NCBI GenBank assembly: GCA_021397835.1
Contig: JAJFZO010000049.1
Span: 2,299,001 to 2,363,000 of the forward strand
Length of the DNA: 64,000 nt
DNA from: Moringa oleifera
Taxonomy: Eukaryota; Streptophyta; Magnoliopsida; Brassicales; Moringaceae
Reading direction: 5' to 3'
Numbering within the stretch: position 1 is the first letter of the stretch; the number at the start of each line of letters is the position of its first letter. A program made the translations under genes and the position numbers. This document shows positions 25,822 through 38,453 of the stretch, one piece after another. A model generated the notes under the pieces. It saw only the letters and a list, made by a program, of their open reading frames with translations, was not told the DNA's origin and ran no database searches.

Positions 25822-28319
25822 CTCGGTTGACCCACAACTCGATTCTGTGTCCTTCGTTGATTTCAAGTGCTCGTGTTAGAACATCATTGATCTTGACGCT
25901 TCGATCATGACAAATCACAGAAATATCATGACCAAAAGAACATCCGTTGTTTCCCCTGTTCACTGGGTAATTGTCGTTGTTGTTGTTCGTTGAAGTCTGT
26001 GTACGTGTCGTGCGTCAGTGCGTGTTATTTCTCTTTTCTGTATAGAAACGACGCTGACGCTAGTAGTTGGCAGAGAAGCACTTTTTGAAGAGAGAGAAAG
26101 TTCAGCTCATCAGCAGAGCGGTTTCTTCCTTCTCCGAGACCCTTTTACTGTGGTTAGTCTTCTCTCTATTTCTCTCTCAACAATTTGAAAATTTCAAATT
26201 AACAAAGAAAAAATCCAACAAAAAAACAGAAAGACCATATCTTTTAGAGTTTCTTTGAGAAGAGATCTCATTAGGAACTCAAACTCTATTAAGTGACAAC
26301 CTACTTTGCCTATTTGTAGTTATCCCTTAACCACAGCTTTTCAACATCAAATTTAAATAATTTTTTATAATTTATAATAATAATATAAAAATAAAATTTT
26401 AATATTTATTTTATATTATCAATTAAATTTTTATATTTAAAAAATAGTAAAATAAATATTAATTTATCAATTTAATTTGATTAAATTTTATATTAAATAA
26501 TTCTAAAAAATAAAAAAAATTATTATTAAAATATCTAAAAAATAGTTTAAGTAAATTTTTTATTTAATTTTAGATTTATCTTTTAAATTTAAATAATTTT
26601 TAATGTAATATCTATTTTTTATAATTTTTTTAAAAATTTGATAGTATAAATTAAAAAATATATTTTTAATATTAATAAAATTTTAAAAATTTTTATGATG
26701 ATAATTTAAATATTTAAAGTTAAAATTCATTGTGAAAGATTTTTAATTTAAATATCTTTAATTTTTAAACTTTATACTAAAATTTAATTTATTTTAAATT
26801 GATAAATTATGATTCGATTTATAAATTTTTAAATATGAAGATTTTATTAGTAAAGTGAGATAAATATCAAAATTTTATGAAATTTTAAATAATTTTGATT
26901 ATTAATATTATTAAATTATTACATATAAATACAAATTATACATTAATCTTCTAATCACATTTATGCATGTTGGGTTATAATTAATTCAGACTTCCATTAA
27001 TAAATTCTGTGACAATATTTAATTATATAATTATTATGTATTATTATTAATATGATTTTTTATTATATAATTTTAAAACTTAATTTATATTAAAATAAAT
27101 ATAAAAAATCTTAATTTTTACCATTCTTAATTCAAATCTTATCATTTTAATTTTTCATTTGTGCCATTAAATTTTCAAATTCAGTTAATTTAAATTTGAT
27201 AAAAATTAACATAAAAATTTTAAATCAAAAATTTTATATAATAAATTTTGATTTAAAATTTTATATAAACATAAAAAAATAATCAAGTTCTGATTATAAA
27301 AGAATTCTAAAAAATTTTAATATTAAAAATATATTTTTTAATTTTACATTGTCAAAAATTTTAAAAATTTTAAAAAATAGCTTGTGAATAAAATTATTCA
27401 AATTTTATGAATAAACTTGAATTAGAATGGAAAACTTATTTAAGTTATTTTAAGATATTTTAATAATAAAAACATCATTAATTTTGATAATTATTTAAAA
27501 CAATATTCAAACTAAATCAAAGTGAAAGTTTATATACACAATTAAAAAAAGTTAAATAATGAGATTTAAATTAAAATATTAAATTTTTTTATATTTATTT
27601 TTATCTTAATATAAAAAATTAAAAAATGAGTAATAGCAATCTAAAAGGAAAAAACCAAAAATGGTTGAAAAGCTCTAATCTGAGAAGCATTTATTCAAAT
27701 AACTTAAAGTACGAGAGTTTAAAAAAATAAGTAATTTTCTTGAATCACACAATTAAGTTGATGAAAAAAAAATCAGTATTACTTAGACCACTTCAAATTA
27801 TGAATTTTTTTTATTTAAATTTTTTTTAAAATATCCATGTCGACTGAATTTAATAATATCCACTATGTAGTCTTAAGATTGAACTTTCGACCTTAAAGAA
27901 GCATTTTAATACCTTAATGGTAATCTAGAGTGTCTCAAATTCCATAATGTGCAAGTTACTTTTAGTAATATTCAACAAGCTAGCTAGATCTTGGTACTCA
28001 TCATTAGAATTTGGTATAGTCAACAGCTTCAATGCTCTTCTTAGCCAGATTCATAAGTAGTATAGTCAAGAAGGATGAGTTTTCAAACTTTTTTTTTAGG
28101 TCAAGCAAAATCTAATGAATCTTTGTAAGAATTACGCAAAGGTTCACTAATGGCATCTTAAAAATTAAAGATAGCTGCAACAAACTATAACGGTCTCAAC
28201 AACAAAAGTGGGGTGGTAAGTTAAGCAACTACTAAAGAAGATGTACCTGATAATTATTATAATAGAAGCAAGCAAAGGAGAAGTTCTAAGATAAGAGACT
28301 CTAAAGAAAATGAGAAGAA

Positions 28320-28545
28320 ATATATGACATTGATGGTCTTACGAAGGCGCATCTATTCCATTATAAAGTATGGCTTTGGCCTTAAAATCTAAAGACCCTT
28401 CAAATGCTCTTTGATCCATTAGAAGGAAGTAGTGCTTTCATAATGATCACGGTCATAACATGAAAAGTCGTAGAGCTTTAAAAAAAATTTTAAAAATTGA
28501 TTCAAATGAGAAATCTCTCTCATTTTGTAGATAAAATGCGAAGCT
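28320..28545 (+). mobile_element. Decayed Ty3/gypsy gag fragment with zinc-knuckle remnant
   Basis: One plus-strand frame reads CFHNDHGHNMKSRRALKKIL at about 28428-28490. This matches the CxxHxDHGHxTxxC-LKxEIE region typical of Ty3/gypsy gag, with the second Cys replaced by Arg. Stops lie immediately before it. Upstream, in another frame, is a stretch resembling the preceding gag segment (YDIDGLTKAHLFHYKVW). No pol, LTRs or primer-binding site can be recognised, so this is an old relic. Confidence 0.5.
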
Positions 28546-29933
28546 CAAAAAGGATGAACAACAAAAAAAGTTCCTCCATTAGGAAATTCACCTGAAATGA
28601 TGAATCTCAACAATAACTGTGAAAGTCTCAACAATCAATCCAGCCAACTCCTCCCTGACAACTTTCAATCGATTTGAACTAGGCATAAAATCGTTACCAA
28701 AGAGTTATTAATGTCTTGGTAAGTGATGTAGCCTCTAAAGAAGGAATCTCCTCCTTGAGAAATAAGAGTATCCACCAGAATTTGAAAAAAACCAAATTAA
28801 AGAGACCATTTTCTTTACATAAAAAGATTTACAAAGAGTTCTAACTTCTTATGATGATGCATTATAATTATCATCCTCATCATAATTAATTGTAACATGA
28901 AAAAAAGTGTTAATAAATACAAAAAATTCAGTAGATAGCTTGTACCACTAAATGTTTATAGAGCTTGGACTAATAGTAGACAAACTTTAATTTTTTTATA
29001 CACCCCTCATTATTTTTGATAAACAAATAAAATTTTCTTAAATGAGTCATTGAATTATTTATGACAGTAGATATCGAAGATAAAATGATAATTATTTTGA
29101 TAACTTTTTTTGTAATAAAAATTTCAATAATTATAATATTATTATTAAAAGGTCAATCATTAACAACTGAGAAATCGTAACCTCAACCTACCTACTTCAA
29201 TATTCTGAAAGTCTCTACGTATTGCCGGATCATAAAATTCCTTACCCTTTACTAGGGTGAGAATCATCAAAGATGACCTTGTACTGTTACACGACATCGG
29301 TTCACTTCTCAAATAAACTTGCATGAACAAGATTAAAAACAGCTAAAAAAAATTCAATTAGTGAGAATAGTTGCAAGATGTCTATTGATGGTGATCACAT
29401 AGAAACAAAACTTGTAAAATGTGGCCTATAACTTCACTTTTAATTTGGGATATGTTTGAACTTTTTGGCTTCAGTGACAGTGTGTTGCACCAAAATCACA
29501 AACCCACGGTCCTTAGTTAATGCCACGTCATCGTTTTGGACCAAATGCTAACTTGTCAAGCCTGCATCTTTTCAAATCAGTATTTCCAGGATCGTGTCAC
29601 AAACACCCAGTTGAATTTAGCATCTCGATTAGAAGGGTCTACATCATAACCAAGGAAGACTACCCGTGTGTGATCCCTCACTGTTTGGAAACAAAAGTGA
29701 AATAAACCCAACAGGAGATAAGCACAGATGTCGCCACATTACGGGTAGAAAAGCGAGTGATTACTCGCAGGGCGTGGCATTGGATGCAGGGGCATATTTA
29801 GATCTGACATTCCGTAATTCTCAAACAACATACATAAATGCATTAGGATTTACATTAACGAAGCTCAAAATCCATGCAAAGTAAATATTAATGAAGAGAT
29901 TAAGAGAAACCAAGCACCATTTAGGTATTCTAT

Positions 29934-29935
<2 letters not shown>

Positions 29936-29966
<31 letters not shown>
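29936..29966. repeat. (GA)n microsatellite
   Basis: An uninterrupted GA repeat of about 15 units, about 0.5 kb upstream of the pseudokinase start. GA/CT repeats near plant promoters can bind GAGA-type BBR/BPC proteins. Confidence 0.85.
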
Positions 29967-29971
<5 letters not shown>

Positions 29972-30435
29972 ATGTAAGCTTTGGGTAACGAATCGAAACA
30001 CTCCACGCTCAACATTAAAGCACACAATCCCATATGTACGAATTGTAGCCCATTCCACAGACCAATAGTCATCTCCTCATCAACTTCTATGGTAACCTGC
30101 ATTGATATCACCAACATCTTTGATCATCTTCCCTCCTGATTTTCGCCATCTGGGTCTTAAGGGCCCATCAGATTGTGGTTCCCGGAAGCTGAACGGCAAT
30201 GGAGGGTCCTCCTTTTGCTAGAGATGTGTATCAGTTTGATCACGGTTCACACAGGTGGTACGGCCTACGGGTAATCACTTGTCTAACCTGACAGACTGGG
30301 GACCTGTTAACAACTGATCAAATGGCCATTAAGGTACTGTAATAAACTGTGGAGAGACACTCCTGTTCTTTCTTCAATACTTCTGCCTTTTGCTTCCCAA
30401 TATTCTCCAAAGTCAAGTCAGCACATTTGCAGACA

Positions 30436-33400
30436 ATGGTACCTCTGCTCTCAACTTCCTTATTTCTCTTTGCATTTCTTCGCCAGCTACCCATCTGTCA
30501 TTCTCTTGAACAACCACAGCAGCATGAGCAAGAACAACCCTTTTTGCTTCCGAGAAAGCAATGCAATGAAAAATGCGGTAACTTTCACATCCCATTCCCA
30601 TTTCACTTGAATACTTCTTGTGCCTCAGCTTCAAGTGCTTTTCAACTTTCTTGCTTGAACTCATCTACCCTCTACCTCAATAGTGGCCGTGAAAGCTATC
30701 GAGTCATAGAATTCTTTGATGACGGAGTGCTTGTAGACTTTCCGGGTACCTCCATTTGTCGTCAATACAACGACCTGAATTCCTTTGGTTTTGAAGGAAA
30801 TGAGTACTTTGGAATCTCAGTTGACAATGTCGTTGGTTTGTATGATTGTGAGGATTCTTCATTGTGTAAAGCATCCTGTGAGACTAATTACCTGCCTGGT
30901 TGTGATGGCAATAGCGGCGTTTCTCTTGCCTGCTGCTATCCATTGTTTGATCATAGTGTGTGGCGTTTTGGGGATCGGTTCTCTGTTTTCTCCAAGTATG
31001 GGTGCAGGGGGTTTTCTTCTTGGGTTGTCTCGCGTGGAACAAATACTGGGAAGCGTGGGGTTAAATTAGAATGGTCAGTCCCTCGAAATATGTCTGCCGG
31101 AGTTTGTGATAGCAATGCAGAAATTGTCAATGCTACTGCCATTAAAGCAGGAGCGAGGTGCTTGTGCAAAGATGGGTTTGTTGGTGATGGATTTGCCAAC
31201 GGAGTTGGATGCTTGAAATGTGAGTTGTAGATGTCTGCTCTCTCTCCATTGTGGTCTAGTAATCTATTATTTTCTCATCATTTTGCAAGCATTCTTCTTC
31301 AAAATCACATGGGATTTGCTTCAATGGGTTCAGTTAAATTACCTGATACTGATGAGGAGATATCTTAAGCTAAATCATGATCTGGGTTAGTCATATTCTA
31401 ATTACTTTTGCAGCCCCACTGAGGATGCAGGGTGTCTTAGGATTCAATGTTACATATGATTGTGTTCTGTTTGATCAGATGAATTTAGGTAAGATGGCTT
31501 ACAGAATAATGATTCGAGTTTGTTGGCTCCATTCAATTTAGTCATCATTGGTGCATCTCTTTTGCATAATTTAAGAAGTCCACGCCTTTATCTTTTATGA
31601 GAAGCTCATTATTATGGTGGCACCCAGATAAAATAAATATTTATTAAAAATTCTTGTTTCTTTGATTTTAGATTTCCTAGCAGATGATCCTGGTTTTGTG
31701 TAGCCATAGGCAAGCTACAGAACAAGCAAAAGTAGCTTGGAGTTCATAGAGGACTTTCCCAGCACTTTTCTGGAATTGATATCATATCTTATGCTTACTC
31801 TATTCACTTTTCTGGAAACACTTCTGTTAGCTCTCATTGTGTTCATATGGTCGTAGTTTACTCATAACAAATCTTACCCATTTACACAGGTTGCCATTAG
31901 ACTGGATTCCACTTGAGAGTAAAACGTCTAAAAAGAGACAAGACCTACGATTTTAGTCATTGCTTTTAATATGGTTCCTGCTGCAATATATATCACTGTG
32001 TAATGATGTAGTGTTCACATTTCAGCTCATGGTTCTAACAAGAAAACAAGAAGACTGATCCTGTATTCAACATGTATTTTTGACAGTTTGCTTCAAGAAT
32101 GGCCAGGAAGCATATGGTGAGGAATGCTATGGCAAAAAACATACTGAAAGAAGGCTTGTAATTCTGACGGGTATGAAATCATGAGATAGTACATGTTGAC
32201 GACTTGCATACGCATACTGATGTCAAGAAGCCTTTCATTAAGCAAACACATAGAGTAGCTAATTGCACAGACCGAATTGATCTGTATTTGTAGTCTGTAG
32301 TCTGTGCAGTATCAGTGACCATACGATTAGTGTTCTTTGTGGTGATTGCATTCTTAGCATTTTCTGTTTTAAATGAAACTTCTGACTTACTATGAGACTA
32401 TACCATACTTGACACACAGGAGTTCTTGCTCCAGTTTTCGTCATTGCATCCTTGTTAGCACTATTATCTCTGCTGAAAAGACCCAAACGAGGTGCATTTG
32501 ATAATGACCAAGCCCATTTTCATTGCACCATCTCATTTCGGAAAGCATGTAGGACACGGTTATTTGCACACCGAGAACTAGATGAAGCAACAAGAGGATT
32601 TGAAGATGGTCAGAAACTTGTACATGGTAAGAATGGCGCGATATATGCAGGGATCCTAGGGGATGGTTCACATGTAGCTGTGCACAAGGTACAATGTGAG
32701 AATGAAAGAGACCTCATTGAGGTACTATCACGAATCGAGCTTTTATCCGCCATTTTGCATAGGAATTTGGCTCGACTAATTGGATGCTCTATCGACTTTG
32801 GTTACACCCCATTTGTGGTGTATGAGTATCCTGCAAATGGCACTCTGGAGGAATACTTGCAGCAAAGCAGAGGGCAAAAATTTGGCCTTGACTGGTACAA
32901 GAGGCTAACCATTGCTGCTGAAACAGCAAGTGTTCTAGCATTCTTGCAATATGAGATTTCTCCTCCTATTTTCCATCAGGATCTCAAATCTGGTTATATT
33001 CTTTTGGATGGTGACTTTTCTGTCAAAATTGCTGGCTTTGGATTACTTGGCTCTAATACTGGAGATGGGTCTAATTCTTATGAAGGTTCGCATATTCATA
33101 AAAATGACGTGTACGACTTTGGCATGCTACTTTTGGAGATAATTACAGGCTCAAAGGACTTGGATATGCCGACAGTAGCATTGCAGAAAATCAGAAATGG
33201 GAAGTTGGAAGAAATTGTGGATCCATTTCTTTACTATCATGAGCAACCACCTTTCCGCAAAGAGCAGATAGAGATAGTTGCAGACCTCGCAACCAGGTGC
33301 TTGCTGTTTGGTGGAGCTTGCAGAATTGGGATGATTGACGTTGCACGGGAACTAGCACATGTTACCAAAGATAGCATTGATGGAGCTGGTAGGATGGGAG

Positions 33401-33480
33401 CTGCCTTAGAGGAAACATTTTCAAATTCAAGCCTCCTTCAAATGATATCAATGTCACCTGACTCTATATATGTGCCTTAA
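30436..33480 (+). CDS. Receptor-like pseudokinase (GUB_WAK ectodomain, At2g46850-like)
   Basis: This is a single-pass membrane protein with a wall-associated-type ectodomain and a kinase fold that has lost catalysis. Exons are 30436-31219, 32087-32170 and 32420-33480, giving 642 residues. ATG 30436 opens a signal peptide (MVPLLSTSLFLFAFL). A Cys-rich GUB_WAK domain follows (KQCNEKCGNFHIPFPF to RCLCKDGFVGDG). The membrane segment is VLAPVFVIASLLALLSLL (about 291-308). In the kinase region the beta-3 Lys is His (VAVH), HRD is HQD, the catalytic-loop Asn is Tyr (HQDLKSGYILL), DFG is GFG (KIAGFG), and the activation segment lacks the usual GYLDPEY block before DVYDFG. The closest relative I know is the 'probably inactive' kinase At2g46850. 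A signalling scaffold role is inference. A 75-nt in-frame alternative exon may lie at 31414-31488. Confidence 0.88.
31414..31488 (+). other. Possible 75-nt in-frame cassette exon of the pseudokinase
   Basis: Within intron 1, a good acceptor (TTACTTTTGCAG) and donor (TTTAG|GTAAGA) bracket 75 bases. These are open in the reading phase of the gene and would insert 25 residues (MQGVLGFNVTYDCVLFDQ inside) between the ectodomain and the short Cys-containing linker. Both splice phases match the neighbouring exons. I have no transcript support, and the model without it is equally in frame. Confidence 0.3.
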
Positions 33481-34830
33481 AGTTGCTCTTGTTGATAATT
33501 CTTTACCATTGGGTGAAGCTGATTACTGCAATCCACCTGACGAGAAAATTTCTACGCACTTGCATCTTTGTGAATTTGTGTAAATGAAGGGAAGAGGAAC
33601 TTGGTTTGAGGACTTTGTTGCTACTGATTCAATTTACCATATCGTTTGTCTGTATACAAATCTATGTTGTTTCAGAATCAAAACCATTAACGGCATATCA
33701 GGTGTATCATTGCCCTTTTATTTCTTTCCTGCATGAAGCTTCTTTTATTCAGGCCTTGGAAAGACCAAAATCTGAAGCAGGCATTAAAGGTTGCAAATGA
33801 ATATGCGAACCGAGTGGGGAATCAAAATTGGATGATTTTGCCACTGTGAAACGTGCCTGCAGCTAGCAGAGTCCTTGCATAGGTTGCCATGAGAGCTAGA
33901 CCTCTGTGAAGCTTCCTTCAGGTCAGTATGCCACCTAACTCAGAATCACAAGCTACAAGGTCTTATTGCTGTGAGGGCTTGTAAGACAGCAACAACTCCA
34001 TGATTCATGGTGTCTGATTCTTTTGTACATAGTGACCAACCAAAACACAGGGTAGGGCCTCCGACAGACCAAAATTCAAAGGCAGGCATTGAAGGTTGGA
34101 ACTGATCCCTACCCACAGACCTAGTTGTGAGTAGAAAATGATTGATTTGGGCACTGCAACAACGTGCATGCTACTAGCAAAGGAGTCCTTTTGCAGTTTG
34201 CCATGAGACCCAGAACAAGGATTCTACTCTACAAGAACCTCTTCTCAGGCCTACTAAACAATTTCAAAGCCAGGCTTTTCACTAGTTATTCAACTGCGGG
34301 AATGGTAAGACTAGGAACCCCAAAAATCTCATCTTTGTGACAGAGAGACTTACTCATCTTTTTGCATTTCTTTTCCATTTTCATGTCAAGTTCGAAATGG
34401 AAGTATCAGAATCCGTAGGTATCAATGGATATGGTTTTCTGTTTGAGCATACAAAATATTTTAGGATTCTAAAGAACAGTAAATAAAATCGAAGATTTAG
34501 TTCCAGGATTTGCCCAAGTAAAATAAAATAGTAGAAAATAAAAAATGAAAACCAAATTTGAATCAAGCTCATTTCTATAATTGGCAAAAGGGAGTGAAGA
34601 ACTTGTTAAGATATACGAAAGAAAACATGGAATTAATTTAACATCAGCATTTAATTAATAAAATTTAGAGGATCAATTTCCAATTTTTTATATGGAAATT
34701 GGCAAACTGAAAAATTCACTGAAATAGGTGGGTCTGCTACAAGCTGACTAACTTCTCGGAATTGTAGACACGAGGCCCTGCCTCAAAAAATTGACCGAGT
34801 CTGTCTCTCTGCCAGGAGAGTCCCTTTGCC
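33481..34830. other. Intergenic region with a diverged direct duplication
   Basis: Downstream of the pseudokinase no further gene is visible. The stretch carries two related units, annotated separately, and then AT-richer DNA leading to the PPA promoter. Confidence 0.5.
33752..34249 (+). repeat. Diverged direct repeat, units 33752-33921 and 34057-34249
   Basis: Shared blocks appear in the same order in both units: AGACCAAAAT (33770s and 34070s), GGCATT.AAGGTTG (33780s and 34085s), a CACTG..AACGTGC block (33842 and 34152), CTAGCA..GAGTCCTT (33860s and 34173s) and GTTTGCCATGAGA or GTTGCCATGAGA (33883 and 34196). Spacing is about 305 bases. The origin is not recognised; it may be a duplicated fragment of a lost gene. 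Confidence 0.6.
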
Positions 34831-34838
34831 TATAAATA
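34831..34838 (+). promoter_or_regulatory. TATA box of PPA
   Basis: TATAAATA lies in the context CCTATAAATATTC. It is about 100 bases before the inferred end of the leader exon (donor after 34936, ATCAAG|GTATGC). Transcription should start near 34865. The leader intron then runs 34937-35756, ending three bases before the first coding triplet region (GTCAG|AAATG). Confidence 0.6.
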
Positions 34839-35758
34839 TTCTTTGCTTAGTCGCTTAGGGTGAACGCACAGTTGGGATCTCTGGCCGTATAGCCTTAAAC
34901 TCTTCTACAATATCTCTGTATTCTTCAAAAATCAAGGTATGCTACACTGCTTCTTTGTGTACGACCACAACGAAAATTTATCTTTCCCGTATCTTGTAGA
35001 TCTTAAAACTTTATGTTATTTGACATCATCAAATTTTCGTGGTTTTCCTGTATAATGGAAAGGCACAGGGACCTTTAGATTTGTGCGTATTGGACGAGGA
35101 AGCATGTAACAATCTTTAGAACTTTTTAGATTTGACCATTGCATATTTGTGAACTACTTTAAAGCAACCGTTTCATGAATCTCCTCATTCAATAGATTTA
35201 TGATGAAGAGACTGTGCCGTAGACATGCTGTTCTTATCTTTGAAAAATATCCTGGAATGGCTGGAACAACCAACTGATCATGCAAAGTTCACATGGAATA
35301 CCTTCGGTTTCCCTGGATAAATGGTTTAGTATAATTGGTCTTTTGGTCTCATTTTCTTCTGTGCCATTGTATTAACCCGTTTTGGGATGACTTGTGCTGC
35401 GAACTGATACCATGTTAAAAGGTTGATGCCCATCTCTTACTGACAGTAGTTGGGCCTAGTGATTGGTGTTTTACCCATAATATTTACTTGTTCTGCTATA
35501 AAGTTGTAGACCTCGTATGCTCCAGTAACTGTGATGCATGTGTGATACACTTTGTTTCTCTTTAAGTACAGAAACTTTTCTAATTCTAGATCTTGTGTTG
35601 TGTCAGTCAAATGGATATTTTTCAAGTTGTTCATTGAATGCAACTAATTCTGTCATTCCATTCTCTCTCAACTGAGGACAGATTACTCAGCTCCATTGTT
35701 TAGTTCTGGTGGGTTTTACCAATATATATGTGAATTTTCTTCTTAATCGTGGTCAGAA

Positions 35759-37649
35759 ATGAGTGAAGCAAATGGAAGTGAAGCTGGAGAAGGTCCACGC
35801 CCTACTCCCCGCCTTAATGAGAGGATCCTTTCATCTTTATCAAGGAGATCAGTAGCTGCACATCCTTGGCATGACCTTGAGATTGGTAATATACATTGAA
35901 TCTATGATCTTATCGAATGCTCCCAGTATTATAAAGGAACTGATCATGTTGCTAAATATTGTTTGCAGGACCTGGGGCTCCTCATATCTTCAATGTCGTA
36001 TGTCTTCTATATGAATCAATAAGAGTACCCTTACAGCTAATTGTTGATATAACATGATGCAATATGCAAAACTAGGGCTTCTATTCATAGCTTTGATTTG
36101 TATGGCCTTAGGTGTTGGGCATAAAAGTATAAAGCATTTCTTCTTCTTCTGTTCTTTTTTGGGTGGCGTGCAAGTTTTAAATGTTCATTTTAGGAATAAA
36201 TGATTAAACATTTGGGTGTTCTTGTATAAACAATGTTTGAGTAAATCATTTGTTTCTCCACTGTTCCTCTTTCTAACAGCAATTTGTGAGGATTCAACTA
36301 GAGTCTTCATTGGGCAGTGATTTCTGACTCACACCCATAGTATGATCTGATTCATTTATTTGCCAAAATGTCAAAGGTGGTTGAGATAACGAAGGGAAGC
36401 AAGGTTAAATATGAACTTGACAAAAAGACAGGACTCATCAAGGTATGAACATCTGTTGCTATCTTCTTGGTTTATCATCTAGCTTTTAATTATTCTGACT
36501 GATAACTGCTCAGGTTGATCGGGTGTTATATTCTTCTGTGGTCTATCCTCACAACTATGGTTTCATACCTCGCACATTATGTGAAGACAATGATCCCCTG
36601 GATGTTTTAGTTATCATGCAGGTGAACCATATCTACTTGATCTTGCTTGATTCGAGGGAACGCCTTATAACTCCTTTTTAGTCTGCATGGTGATGGCTCA
36701 CATGGCAACAATGATAAATTTCTTTAACATTACATATCATTTGTTTTTTCAGAACTGCTTGTTAACTTTACAGAAGTCTGTTTTATTCATTGTAGTTCTG
36801 TAGTTTTCCACCTTATTTTAAATATCCTGTACATTATCTTTAAGAAATGGCTTACTGTTACTGTGACTCAAATTTGAATACTCATGAAGTGCAACTGCAT
36901 ACAGGTTTACATTCTTGGACCGCATTGCTTGTTAATAACAATGACCCATGAATACTTTACTAAATTATTGTTTTAAATAGGAGCCGGTGCTTCCTGGATG
37001 TTTTCTGCGAGCCAGGGCCATTGGACTAATGCCCATGATTGATCAGGTACTCTACATGAAGATCCTAAAGTAGAGGATCTTTGTCCATCCTGTACTCAGC
37101 TTATCTGATGACTACTATGTTTTGCTAATCCAGGGAGAGAAAGATGATAAGATCATTGCAGTTTGTGCTGATGATCCAGAGTACAAGCATTATACTGATA
37201 TCAAAGACCTCCCTCCTCATCGTCTCTCTGAGATTCGCCGTTTCTTTGAAGACTGTATCCTTTAAATGTTTCCAGTCTTGGTCTTGAGATATTTTCAGGT
37301 TCTGTTTAAAGCATGGAGAATACTGGTTTCTTAACACATGGCACAGACAAAAAAAATGAGAACAAGGAGGTTGCAGTTAATGATTTTTTACCTTCAATGA
37401 CTGCTGTTGAAGCCATCCAGTACTCAATGTATGTGTTCTTGATCAATCAGAGAATTTTTTGGCCAACCAGTAGAAACCCGTAAAGGAGAAAAATTCAATG
37501 GGGAATGTTAAATTTTATGTCAAAGTGCTTATTTCACCACGGTTAGCACAGCTACCATAGTTTTCCAACTCTTTAATTTCTTTAACTCTTATGTTACTTG
37601 GTGCAGGGACCTCTATGCTGAGTATATTCTACACACCCTAAGAAGATAA
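35759..37649 (+). CDS. PPA1: Soluble (cytosolic) inorganic pyrophosphatase
   Basis: Family I inorganic pyrophosphatase, which hydrolyses PPi to two phosphates using Mg2+ and so pulls biosynthetic reactions forward. Exons are 35759-35885, 35969-35997 (a 29-nt microexon), 36377-36442, 36514-36621, 36981-37046, 37134-37254, 37347-37428 and 37607-37649. They total 642 nt, or 213 residues, the normal plant length. The signature [12 protein letters not shown] carries the metal-binding aspartates. [25 protein letters not shown] and [10 protein letters not shown] are the other active-site segments. There is no transit peptide beyond the short acidic start [12 protein letters not shown], which fits a cytosolic PPA1/PPA3-type enzyme rather than the plastid form. 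A leader intron precedes the ATG. The gene converges on DCL1, whose stop lies 0.8 kb beyond. Confidence 0.95.
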
Positions 37650-38453
37650 GGCACTTCTGATGCTCCTGCATTAGTTTTCACGTCAAGGGAAGCTCTATTA
37701 ATCTTGAATAAGTTGGTATATCAACAATATTTGATGAGACAAATCATCCATCTGCCACTTTCTGTAATTTTGATGATTATTGCTGCTAGGTTGTTTTGAC
37801 TATTATTGGTGCTTGATTGTTTAAGCAAGCCTGTCAAGATAGATGAATTAATATCCGGCAGTTGAGAATGATAGTTTTCCGAGTGCCCTGATTTGCTTTT
37901 CCTGTGTCATCACAGTAATCAACTTGGCTTTGGAGTGCCTAACATGTTTTGTTCCCAGCAAGTTTGTTCAGATTTCAAAAGACTTCTTTGAGCGAATAGA
38001 CCAGTGGCATGTCCCTAGCAGCAATCAAATAGTCCTGAATGGATGTCACCATCTGCTTGCAGCCAAATAAATGGGTTACCATCTTGGGTATCTGTGAAGA
38101 CAAAAGACAAGAAATAAGGAAGAAGATGGCTAATGTTTAACTCCTACAATATTTGGAGACCTAAACAAGAAAGAGCTCTCTTGATCGGCTCAGAAAGGTG
38201 CTTGATAAACAAAAAGGTCCCTTATAAATAAAGATCGTGCTTTTCATTATTCAGATTCATATGAATAAAATTATGAATATTCTTATGGATAACAAGGGTA
38301 CTTACAATCTCTTTACCCAAATTGAAAAAATATCTTTGCAGCAAAGCAGAATATTCCAAGCCGCAAAAACAAAAAAGGTCTGCCGCAGAATAAACAGTAA
38401 GAAAACATTATTAACTCCCAGAAGAGGTTTACCATCAAACAGTACTGTTAGTG
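37650..38453. other. Convergent spacer between PPA and DCL1
   Basis: This holds the two facing 3' UTRs. No other gene is seen. In Arabidopsis the equivalent genes (PPA1 and DCL1) are also convergent and, as I recall, overlap slightly. Confidence 0.5.

Larger units (their letters stand above)
25822..30435. other. Divergent intergenic region between ATG1 and the pseudokinase
   Basis: ATG1 promoter and leader lie at about 25822-26100 (minus). From 26330 to about 27850 the DNA is extremely AT-rich with no gene. A decayed retroelement piece follows near 28.3-28.7 kb. A less AT-rich stretch at 29500-30350 is the likely pseudokinase promoter. A perfect GA repeat lies at 29936-29966. Confidence 0.55.

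Noticed and set aside
25822..25866. Upstream extension of the ATG1 reading frame
   Set aside because: The frame is open but contains no ATG; Met at 25821 gives the usual short lead into the kinase domain.
29520..29884. Plus-strand open frames upstream of the pseudokinase
   Set aside because: No recognisable domain, overlapping frames of similar length, and a position fitting promoter DNA.
30349..30435. Longer N-terminus for the pseudokinase
   Set aside because: No ATG in that extension; the signal peptide begins at ATG 30436.
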